Assembly: GCA_022575985.1 (NCBI GenBank)
Contig: JAKSXM010000142.1
Span: forward strand, 4,340,001-4,404,000
DNA length: 64,000 bases
Reading direction: 5' to 3'
Source: Anagrus nilaparvatae
Lineage: Eukaryota > Arthropoda > Insecta > Hymenoptera > Mymaridae
The notes beneath the pieces were generated by a model. The model saw nothing but the letters and a program-made list of their open reading frames with translations. It searched no databases and was not told the DNA's origin. Of this stretch, positions 26,001-37,123 are shown one piece after another (within the stretch, counting starts at the first letter, position 1; the number at the start of each line of letters is the position of its first letter). A program made the position numbers and the translations under genes.

Positions 26001-29000
26001 TTATACTTTTTTTTGTTGCTTTTTTAATTGTTTTAGACTTTTTTATAGATAAAAATTTACTAGTTTTAGATGCGACGGGTGACATTTTACTTGACGCGCA
26101 TGATCTTAACTTTTTCATTCATAAAAATCTACTGAGAAAATGAAAGAAATTTTCTTAATAATGAATGGAGTAAATTTATTTTCTAAACAAAGGGCAAAAT
26201 TTAATGGTTTTTAATTTTCGGTACTTCAAAAATTATTTACATTTTTGGGTGATTTTTTAATGACTTAAATGAGGCTGTTTAAAAATATAGAAAATTAAAG
26301 AATGGAATTTTTATCAGTTAAAAAATGAACTTTCAAAGTCATAAATAAGTTTATGTAATCTTATTAACAAAGCTATTTTTGACATGCAAAAGTATTTCGT
26401 GTATTATTTCAAGTACCTAAAAAATGTATTGTAGTTTGTAATAATTATTGCATAATTTGTTGTAAAATGTAATTGAAATACTTAAGGGGCGAATTTATTA
26501 AGAGCATTCTTACTAGATTCTAGGGGTACTAGAGTTGAAATAATTAATTATCAATCAAAATCTATCAAAATTCTTTTCAAACAGGATCCAGGAAACTTCC
26601 TACAAGCCAAATTTTAATAAAATTTTAGTAATAATTATCAGAGTTCAATTTTTTTAACTCTACAGTCCTCAGAATCCAGTAAAAATATGCTCCAAGAAAT
26701 CGACTAAGTCGAATTTTTTATCAATAAATTATTATTTTTCGCTAAAAGTTTTTTTTCCCATTTGGCACTCAGATTTCCGGCTAATTATAAGAACCATAGA
26801 GCTTTGTTATTATTTTTTGGTTTAAATTTCGGTGTAAAGTTTACTTACAAACTGACAATGAGAGTTTCATCTGTATGCGAAGCAGATTCGCTTCTGACTT
26901 TCAGGACAGTTTCAGGGTATCTGAATGGGCCTCCTGCTGCTAGAAAATTAAACCCTCTAACAGGGCTCTATGCTATAAAATAGGGTTCTTTAGTCTATAA
27001 AATTTTTCAGACTTATGACAGGTGACACTTACACAGAAAAAATGAGACCAAACGGAAGATATTTGGCTGAGTTACAAGGTAGCAGGGTTGTTTAGAAAAG
27101 AACCTATAAAAACCTATCTTATATTATAGAACCCTATCAGAGGGTCTAGTTTCTAGGCCCATAAGGTGCATCCAGGTAAATTAAGGATATGGGGGGTGTT
27201 TTTTCAACTACCACGATCTGTCCTAAAAGTTAAAAGCAAACCGGCTTCCAAAAAAGATGCCAAAAAAGATCAAATAATTTTTAATAATTAAATAAGACAG
27301 GCTGAAGTGATACTTAGGGTATAAAAATTACATTTATCTAACGTAATAACAATTCGCACACGTATTTCCTTAAAAAAATCAATATTTTAGCAGGTTTATT
27401 GCAAAAAAAGACCTATATTAAAAATAATTAGTCCGTAATTTAAAAAATATTTTTATATCTTATTCTTTATATGGTAGTATAAGATAAATTACAAAATGTA
27501 AAATTTTATCAATGACCTACCAGTTTTTTGCTGTTAAAATCTCACTTATGCGTGAATATAACGGGCATTAAGAATTTTATGCATTGCGTTAGTTATTAAA
27601 AAAAACGACAAAACTCACACACACAAATACATTAGTAAATAAATATTTGTTTAAGGATACAAAAGAGATGATAAAAATACGCACATACAAGGAAAAATAT
27701 AAATTGGAGTGGGACGTAATAGGGTATAATTGTCAACAGTAATGCGAGGACAGTGTACCATTATTACGGCATATTTTTCTTTGCTTGCCTTTTTTTTATA
27801 TAAATAAAGTAACTTGTACATAATAACAATTTTTTTTTTTAATGCATACGCATCCGTTTTTTTTTTTTGAAAAATAAAAAAAATCAATTGCTGAACTTTT
27901 CTCTTTGTAACATAATAGATAATTTACAGTTTTTTTTCCCTTTTTTTTCAACTCATTTTTTTTAATAGCTATTTCCCTTAAAAAAAATTTTTTTCTTTAC
28001 TTAAATTGTGACTTTTTTTTATTATTTAAAAAAACGTGATTTATTTTTATTTAAAAAAAAATAGTAGTAATTTTTTTAAACGATGCACATTCGTGTATTT
28101 GAAAAAAACGTCATTTGAAATAATATAATAATAATAAATTTAAGTTGGCGTAGGTCATGTTACACATCATTATTTATTATAACTTCTCTGTATATTATTC
28201 TTACGTTGATAAAAAAAATTCCCTTTAATACAGTGTTTTTTGTACACGTAGACACTTAATTATCGATTATTTTATTAAAGGTGCAATATTTTATTTTTAA
28301 GAGATAGTTCATGAATTATTTTATTTAAATTTATATTCAAAATTTTTCATCAATACGACTGATTTCAGCATTTTGGAATTTTTAAAATACAATTATTGGT
28401 TTTTAGTAAAAAAATATAAAAATTTGGTTTTTTGACACGAAATGTCTCATGTACAAGTAAATTTTTCTGCTTTACTGGAGATAAATAATGAGAAATATAA
28501 GATTTATTTAATTGAACAAATGTCTAGTATCGATTACTTTTATAACATATTTATTTGAACTTGAAGGAAACGTTGAACCTTTTGTTTCCTATAATTCGTA
28601 ATAATACACTTATGCCCTGTTCTAATTAAATTTTTGAGCTTCTATATTTAAAAATTCAATAATCTTCTCCATTTCTCAAAGATAAATCTTAAAATAAATA
28701 AGTTGAAATGTAATTCAACTCAGAAAAGATAAAATTTTAATTACAAATCAAAGAAATTAGAGTCCAAAAAATTTGAAAAATTCAAACATCAAAATCCAAG
28801 AGTGTAATTTCCATTTTTATATTGATTAGGTATTCTATTTTTATATATATTATGGATATAGATACTAAGATACTAGGGTGGCTAATATTTAATTTAAAAT
28901 ATTTTTAGGTTTATTATAGCCAAGGGTAATCACTATACTGTACTTCCTGGTTCTTTTATTTAATAGGGTGTGATGGGCTTTGAATAAATCTAATACGTAT

Positions 29001-32000
29001 CATATTTTATGGTTATTTTGTACTATTTAAATTCACCTAATTAAATAAATTTGTTAATATTTACATATTCGTTACAAAAAAATTAATTAATTCAATTTTT
29101 AATTTTTAGTCGTTTTTAGTATGAGAAATATTAGAGTTAGAAATCTTATTAATTTAGATAGATTAATGCAATTTTTGTTATTCATGTTATAATTCGGTAG
29201 CTTTTTAGTTTAAAAATTTAGATTAGGGGTGTGTGGTTATTCAAAGTTTCGGGTAAAGGCAGAAACTTTTTGACAAAGAACTGTAGGTAAATCGAAATTT
29301 TCTATTGCATAAAACCCAAAAATATAAATAGAAAAAATGTAAAAATTTAAATTTTTAGGTCGATTACACTAAATTTCAGGCAATTGAACAACCAAAAAAA
29401 CATTTTATACTCATCAAAGCTACAAACCTACAAAAACACACAAGTTTTTACAAGAAAATATAAATATGCTAGGACTGAGAATACCTTTTTATTTCGGATC
29501 GCAGTTTTATAGGGGGTTATAGGGTATAAACCCTTGCTTAAAAATTTGTATAATCCTTTGACTGAAGCTCAAACTCAGCAATAAAAATTTGATAAAAATG
29601 AAAATATTTTTATCATTTATCAATCTTTGATTAAGATTAATTAGATAACATTTTTTAAATTTATTACTTGACGCCTCTAGAAATTAACGAGAAATCTTGT
29701 TTTAGTAATTCGATAATTTACATATTTACATATTATAATTTTTTTTAAATGTTTTATTTGTATATCATATACACATATTATAATTACGTATACATGTGTT
29801 TACTCACTCGTGACCTCTTAATTAATTTTGTAGTTAAAAAAATTTCTTTATCTTTAAAATTTGATCACATTATTATTTTTATGGTAATCCTAATCGACAC
29901 AGTGTTAGTTTATTTTAATATTACACCCTAAATATAATTTTTAATGTAAATAAATGTAATTGTAGTGTCTTAATTTAATTAGATAATAACACTAATAAAT
30001 TAATTTTTATTTTAGGTATAGACTAAAACCAAATTTTGATAAAAAAGTATTTTATTTTTAATAATTTTTTGTTTAATTTTTGTTTGTTTTAGGGTTAGGT
30101 AGCTTAATAATTGCATTATTGGCAGTAACGGTGCATAGTGCTCCAACAGCCATGAATTTACAAGCAAGAAGATTAAGTTCACCACCAAAATGGGTTAATC
30201 CATGTGGATTAACATCTGATGATTTTGATAGTGATTTTGATGTTGTACAATTAAGAGATGAACAATTATTAAGACAAGTTGTTACACAAGCTAAAATGGC
30301 ATTAATGCATGCACAAATATTTAGAGATGATTATGTAAGTTAAATATTTTTTTTTTTTTTATTATAGGTACATATTTCTTTCTTTTTTTTTTTAAACGTG
30401 TAATTTTTCATGTATTTATGAAATTAAAAAGAATCTATAGATATTAATAATAAAGACATACCGGCGGAAGACACCTGTAAAATAATTTATATTCATATCT
30501 TTCTTTTTTAAAGATTTTTATCAATGTCACGAAATCTTAATATTGTATAAAGAGACCGCGGAATTTTTAATTGAACTTTTTTCTAATTATAATATTAATT
30601 GTCGTATTTATTCGTAAATTTAAATTAAAAAAAAGTCGTTTATTAAATTCCTAACTTTTAATGATTAGTATATTTTAGTCATTAAATAGTAACAATTCAT
30701 AGAAATCGTATAAGAAAGATATTAAATACAGTTTTTAATGTAGGGTGAATATACCATTTATTTCATATAGGTAAATAAATTTTTAAGCACATTTCTGGGA
30801 GTTAAAAAAAGAAAAATTGGTCAATTTCAAAAACTAGTTTAAAAATATTTCTAGGGATTTTAAGAAATTAAAAATTTTTTTAATGGAACAATAAGCGGTA
30901 TAAAGTTATACAGCATGAGTCATTTTAAAAGATATTGAAAACAAAGCAAAATAACGAATAATATTTGACATAAAAGTTGGTAGGTTGGGAGGGAGCCATC
31001 TGATGGGCGGCATTAGATCTGGATCATAGGGCCCCATCAGGTCCAGCTGTACCTAACTTAAGAATTTGAAATAAAAAGTATACTTTTTAAATCTTAATAA
31101 TTTATTCAATATATTGAGCTAACAATTTTTTTGATATTTTGCCTCTGGCTAAATTTAAAATTTAGATTTTGCAGCAATTTTCAGGTCCAAAAACGATTTT
31201 GGCTTTAAACAAAATATAAGGCCCATTTTTTAGACCCAAAAAAGCTTTTGTACACCTCTAAATAAAAATAAAGATGTTTCCGGAATATAATATTTTTTGT
31301 ATGCTTTTTGTGGGGTATGACTATTGATGATTATTTGAGATTTTGGGTCTCATAGACCTTAATGGGTCTAAATTGGCTTTTTTTAGCTGAAAATTAACAG
31401 AATGATATTTTTGGTAGGTACAACCATTTTTATTCTAAGTTTGTTGTGGTGGAAGACTGTCAGTGATTATTTGAGATTTTGGGTCCTACAGAGCATAAGA
31501 GGCCCATTAAGGTCTGTAGGACCCAAATTCTCAAATAACCACCAAAAGTTTTTCCCCACAAAAACTTAAAATAAAAATTTAAGTAAACATTAAAGTAATC
31601 GTTTGGTTTATATTGATCTTTAAAAAAAGTCCGATTGGGTCCATTAAGGCCTGTAGGACCCAAAATCTCAAATAATAACCAAACGATGTCCCCCACAAAA
31701 ACTTAAAATAAAAATTTAAGTAATCATTAAAGTAATCGTTTGGTTTATTTTGAGCTTTAAAAAAAGTCCAATTGGGTCCGTTAAGGGCTGTAGGACCCAA
31801 AATCTCAAATAATCACCAAACGTTTTCCCCCACAAAAACTTACAATAAAAATTTAAGTAATCATTAAAGTAATCGTTTGGTTTATTTTGAGCTTTAAAAA
31901 AAGTCCAATTGGGTCCGTTAAGGTCTGTAGGACCCAAAATCTCAAATAATCACCAAACGTTTTCCCCCACAAAAACTTACAATAAAAATTTAAGTAAACA

Positions 32001-35000
32001 TTAAAGTAATCGTTTGGTTTATATTGAGTTTTAAAAAAAGCCCAATTGGGTCCGTTAATGTCTGTAGGGCCCAAAATCTCAAATAATCACCAAACGTTTT
32101 CCCCCACAAAAACTTACAATAAAAATTTAAGTAAACATTAAAGTAATCGTTTGGTTTATATTGAGCTTTAAAAAAAGTCCGATTGGGTCCATTAAGGCCT
32201 GTAGGACCCAAAATCTCAAATAATTACCAAACGTTGCCCCTCACAAAAACTTAAAATAAAAATTTAAGTAAACATTAAAGTAATCGTTTGGTTTATTTTG
32301 AGCTTTAAAAAAAGTCCAATTGGGTCCGTTAAGGTCTGTAGGACCCAAAATCTCAAATAATCATCAAGCGTTTTCCCCCACAAAAACTTATAATAAAAAT
32401 TTAAGTAAACATTAAAGTAATCGTTATTTATTGGTTTCTATTGAGCTTTAAAAAAAGTCCGATTTGGTCCATTAAGGTCTGTAGGACCCAAAATCTCGAA
32501 TAATCACCAAAAGTCTTACTCATCAAAAAGATACAATAAAAATGGTAGTAACTACCAAAAACATCTTTTTTTTCATTTAGACCCGCGTTTAAAAGTTTTT
32601 TTCGGGTCTAAAAAATGGGCCTTGCATTTTTTTAAAACTAAAATCGTATCTGGACCTAAAATTTGCTGCAGAATCTAAATTTGAAATAAAAAAGTATACT
32701 TTGTATTTGAAATTACTAAGTTAGGTCCTGCTGGGCTAAACGGGGTCACAAGGCCTAAGTCTGATTCCCTCTAATCGATGTACCCCTCACAACGAAACAA
32801 CTTTTATATGGAATTTTTTTTTGTTATTTTGCTTTGTTTTAATTATCTTAATCCTGTAAAGAAATACACATAATTGTATATACAACACATCATTAGCGTA
32901 AACTTCTTAATAAAACACATTATCGAACATACGATATAAAGAGATGAATTTTATTTCCCATTATAAAATCTACCTCATTATATTAAATTGTCAGCGTTAA
33001 TTTGATAGCATTATTAAGTATAAACATTCACACTCACTTTAGAAAATTAAAAGAATCAATGCATCATATGCAATTTATTTATTTTATAAGAATTTTTCAT
33101 GCAATTCTTATAGGCAGAGATTCAAAAAAAAATTTTTTATTTACACACAAGTTCTGTAGGGCGACGTACTGTCTGCTGGTAATAATATAAGTGAGATTTA
33201 AAAAAAAATGATGTCATAATTCGTGTTTTGCATTATTAAAAGTTTTTATTCTTTTAATTCGATTTTTATTTATAGAATTTATATTTTTTTTTTTTAAAGA
33301 TTTTATTTAGATCTTATCATATTAAATTTTATTTTTAGAAATATATTAAAGTGACGATTTTAAATTTAAATGATACATATATTGTTTTGAATTAAATTTC
33401 TTGTTAATTTAAGCATTTATTTATATTTTTTTTCTTTTCTTATTATTCCCTGTTAAAAAAATAAAAATTTAAGTCTTTCATGTTTCCTGGATAATAATGG
33501 ATAATACACTGAATAAATTTGTCTCTTGTTTTTTGCAAAAGTCAAATTTTGGGTACAAAAATGGAATTTTGGAATTATAAACAAATTCTTGGGTAAAGAT
33601 CAAAATCTTCCTCACCAATAAAGAATATGCTTTACAAAAAATTTTTAGGAAAAATTTGCTTTCGCAATTAGAAAATTAGCCTATCTCTTTAAATTTTAAC
33701 AGTATTTTAAAATATAATACGATTCTGTAATAAATAAAGGATGCTTATTTTCACAGTACGATACGTAAATGTTAACCAAAAAATCCAATATATTTTTTCT
33801 GAAGGCGATTTTTTTTCCAGTGTACATAATTTATTATTATACAGTCGTATATTATTAAAAAAATTATCCATTTATAAATTTAACTCGAGAAAAGCCGACA
33901 CACCGACATTTCGTTTTCTGCATACTAAAAGTAAAAATATTTAAACAAAACAAAAACAAAATAATAATAAAGGCCGGATATGATTTCAAAGTTGGAAATT
34001 TTCGTTTTTATTAAAAAGAAGGACTCAAAAAACTATACGTTCACTTTTTATTTAATTATTTATTTAAGTAAGACTGTCTACTAGAAAAAAAAAATTGATT
34101 AATAAAACTGTTTAAAATTTTTCTCACTTCATGTTGACAGTATTAAACAGTCAAATACAGATATTGACGAAAAACAAGAATCGTATGTCGCCGGGATTTT
34201 GTATTGATATGTGATATAATATGTACACTTGATACTCTTAATTTTTTTATTTAATAACTTTTGTTGTTTATAAACAAAATTTATATATTTTAACCTTCTT
34301 TTTTGTAACCTTGTCTTTATTTTTCTTTTGTCCTTTATTATTTCATCCATTTATTGCTAAATATAGCCACTTTTTATATATTAGATTGACCCATATGTTA
34401 AAAATCATTCAAATTAAATGCAAGTAATCAAAAGAGAATTTGTTTGACTGTTCCATTAAATATTTAAATAAGTTGAAATCGAATATTCAATTAAGCTCAT
34501 TGAAAAGCTCCATAAAAATTGAATAAACTGTATGCTATTTAGGCCTACTTGTTCATTTTTGGACAGATAAATATTTTGGAATTAACCCCATATATTAGGG
34601 GTTTATATCGTAATTTCTAGGGGTTATAGGTAAAAATAGAATTGCGAAATGGAAAGAGCGACTGGAATTACCAACTACATTTTAAGTTCAAAAAATTAAT
34701 TTTTTTACATCAAAATTCGTCTGTTCAAGAATGGTCAATTAGGTGTTAATGGCTTAAATTACCCTTTGAAAATAAAAAAAAAACGTTTTAAAAAACTAAG
34801 CAGCCCCATAGTATGGATACAACTTTATATGTGCAAATGTATTTGAGAGATAAGAAATACATATTTTATAATACGCAAGAGTCAGCTGTAGAAATTATAT
34901 TTACCAGTTTACTTAGAAGCATTTTTAGTCATGATCTTTTTTCTTTCACGTGCCATATAAAAATACATAAGACAAGTTGACTGATATTTTTTTTTTCAAG

Positions 35001-37123
35001 AATTGTTTTTATAGTTTTTTTTCGATAATATAAATGAAATTGATCAGTTTTTTATTTTCTTAATAAGAAATGTTTTTAAATTTTTAGAATATAATTATTT
35101 TTTTCAATTTATTTTTTTTTTTAATATATTTTTATTTACCTTACATTGCAATGATTGTTTATTTTTTTTATTTTTGCAGATTAAGCGAACCTTTAACACC
35201 GACTATGCTGATTTGCACGTGGCATGGAAAGATCATCATTACGATTGGTTACCAAGTACTAAACAAATACCAAAACAGCTTGGCGAGCAGCTTAATTCAG
35301 AATATCTTGAAAAATTGGAATTGCATATGGTAAATATTTTTTTTTAAATAAATTTTTTTAAAAAACCAATTTAAATTAATTAAATTTTGACCATTTTTTT
35401 ACAGTTAGATACAGCTTTACTTGATTCCTACGAATATATGCAAAGATACGCTGTTGGACTCGAACAAATCGTTTGGGATCAAGACGATTACAGTCTAGAA
35501 TTTCGACATCAGTTTAAAGATACTGAATTTAAGCTTCGTACGGTAAGATTTTTTTTTAATTATAAAAATAGCTTTAATTCTATTGTTTACTTTTTTTGCG
35601 CAATCTCGATTATTTAGTAATAGATCTTTATTTATATCATCAAAGATATTATACAATATAAAGCTATAAAAATTTTTTATAAAAAGAGTCATAAATTTTA
35701 CTGTTAAAAAAAAAATTAATTGCCTTTTCTGAATTATTGCAATAAATGAAATTCTTAAATTCCGGAAATATTTTTATAAATAAATAAATGATGGACATTT
35801 TGTATTTTTTTTTATACATGTATGTGTGAGAGTTTATTTAAACAAATAAAAGTTAAATATTTGCATATAAATTTTTAAAAAAATTACACATTAAGTTATT
35901 TACCAGAGAATTTATCAAGTATTGTAATTTGAAAAATTTATTTCACGCTGAATAGTTAAATTACAAAAGTTTTTATAAAGTAAAAGTACTGTATGTTCAA
36001 TTTTTTTCAAGTAAATAAGTGTTAAAACAAAATGACTGTTCACCAAGCTTTTTTATAATTGTAAAAAAAATTACTTAGGGCCATGTTTGTTTTGAAGGTA
36101 GATTTTAGTAATAAGGGACAGAAATGTAAGTAGAAAGGTGTAATTTTCTTTAAAATTAATTAAAACTCATTTTCCCAAAAAATTACAATTTTGGCAGCAA
36201 CTTAAAAATTGGTCATTTTGGGCCAAAATGGCCATTTAGTTAATTGGCTATAGCAATAAGAGAATTAGTGATACAAAAATGAGATTTATGGGGCCTAAAA
36301 GGTGATACTTTTACCAAAAAAATGATACCAACCATAAGTGTTTTGGTCAATTTGCGAGGCTGCAGTGACATATTGAAAATCACCAAAAAACGCTATTTAA
36401 TAACATTGATCCCTGTCTATAAGTACATAAGGCCCGTTGGAAAAAACGGAGGCTATCGGGGGTATTTTTCAACAGAAAGTCATCCATAACTATAGATTGC
36501 AATTTAATTCCCCAAAACTAGCGTTTTCCGCTTGTTAGTGCAAAGTAAATACTTAGGACCATCAAGAGAGCTTGTGTGAAAAAAATGATAGAAAAACAAA
36601 AGTTAGGCATTTAGCAGAAATGCAATTTGAACTTATTGTCTTGTAAAATTCATTTGATGAAAAATAATATGGAAAGCGGAAAGCCCATTTTTTCAGATCT
36701 ATTTAGAAATAAAAATTAGGATTGATTTAAATGCATGCAACCTGGGGTATCAATAATAAAAAAATATAGCATTTTAATATTTGTTTAAAAGTAGAACGGA
36801 AATAGGGTTGGCTCTTTTGCAATAATAAAAGAATGAAAAAAATAAATTGTTATTTGCTTTAGTTTAAAATAATAAATATTTTTATTTTCTGTGTGTTGCA
36901 GGTTTTATGTGAAATACAAGTAGCATTAATTGAACGTGCAGTAACACCAAGAGGTGATGTACCAAGAGATATAATGTCACGTGAATATCGTGAAATGTCT
37001 AAATCAGTAACGTATAGAAATTTACGTGATTGGTTAATTTATCGTGATTATATGAATGGACTTGAATATATTGTACAAGTATTTGAATATCTTGCCAATA
37101 AATTAGATAATTTAAAAAAATAA
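23003..37123 (+). CDS. Type II membrane or secreted protein with a four-helix cytokine-like domain; family not recognised
   Basis: Five exons join in frame: 23003-23666, 30093-30334, 35180-35329, 35405-35542 and 36902-37123. All introns are GT-AG, and the TAA ends a 471-residue protein. The start is the first ATG after an in-frame stop at 22973. Residues 1-206 are polar and rich in Asn and Gln, with a Gln run at 92-96 and Asn runs at 176-180 and 191-194; they are probably disordered. Residues 215-235 are hydrophobic, preceded by Arg209 and Arg214 (positive inside). They are followed by VHSA|P, which resembles a signal-peptidase site, and an Arg-Arg at 247-248. Residues 255-471 contain only Cys259 (WVNPCG) and Cys401 (LCEIQVAL). 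They look like four long helices, at about 272-300, 337-378, 384-414 and 427-469. The gene structure is clear. The cytokine resemblance is inference from pattern only. The protein could equally be secreted from a shorter, unseen first exon. Confidence 0.88.
23667..30092 (+). other. Intron 1 of the helical-protein gene
   Basis: This 6.4-kb intron runs from donor CTG|GTGCGC to acceptor TTTTAG|GGTTAG. The donor is unusual because it lacks the common GTAAGT. If it is not used, the frame stays open to 23773 and adds a very Phe/Leu-rich hydrophobic tail, giving a 256-residue variant. The intron contains a small palindromic MITE at 24940-25034. It also contains a somewhat G+C-richer, unassigned stretch at about 26770-27190, probably old repeat DNA. 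No alternative exon could be confirmed. Confidence 0.7.
24940..25034. mobile_element. Small palindromic MITE (TTTACGRC family)
   Basis: This short inverted-repeat element begins TTTACGGACCTGGGCC and ends CTACGAACTGTAAA. Its inner arms are ATGCCCCAAATTGC and GTACGACCTGGGCCAT. Related copies occur at 46008-46134, 50545-50630 and, split by another insertion, 58297-59992. Confidence 0.65.
30985..32800. mobile_element. Foldback element in intron 2 with internal tandem array
   Basis: The outer arms are imperfect inverted repeats. On the left (about 31020-31100), CAGCTGTACCTAACTTAAG is followed by AAAAAGTATACTTT. On the right (about 32690-32740), AAAGTATACTTTG is followed by ACTAAGTTAGGTCCTGCTGG. 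Further in, AGGCCCATTTTTTAGACCC on the left (about 31220) faces GGGTCTAAAAAATGGGCC on the right (about 32605). The centre is the 137-bp array. This is the architecture of foldback transposons: inverted arms with internal short tandem repeats and no transposase. The outer borders are approximate. Confidence 0.7.
31517..32482. repeat. Minisatellite with an exact 137-bp period, seven units
   Basis: The landmark TAGGACCCAAA (one variant TAGGGCCC) falls at 31517, 31654, 31791, 31928, 32065, 32202, 32339 and 32482. The spacings are six of exactly 137 bp and one of 143 bp. The last unit holds a 6-bp expansion near 32425 (TTATTTATTGG). Each unit contains CAAATAATCACCAAACG and the facing ATCGTTTGGTTTAT. 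The minus-strand frames across it (for example the repeated GPTDLNGPNWTFFKAQ) arise from the repetition. They are not genes, because 137 is not a multiple of three. Confidence 0.93.

Noticed and set aside
26762..26983. Plus-strand frame of 73 codons in intron 1
   Set aside because: It lies in a slightly G+C-richer repeat-like patch with inverted fragments (AACCCTCTAACAGGG and CCCTATCAGAGGG). There is no suitable splice context or known domain.
31460..32211. Overlapping minus-strand frames with repeated GPTDLNGPNWTFFKAQ-like peptides
   Set aside because: They arise from the 137-bp tandem units. The period is not a multiple of three, the frames overlap one another, and there is no conserved protein pattern beyond the DNA repeat.
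31517..32482. Regular array considered as a CRISPR-like locus
   Set aside because: The whole 137-bp unit is repeated, with no unique spacers. It lies in a eukaryotic intron inside a foldback element.
35387..35617. Frame spanning an exon of the helical-protein gene and running into introns
   Set aside because: Only 35405-35542 is exon. The frame's extra residues come from reading across both splice sites.
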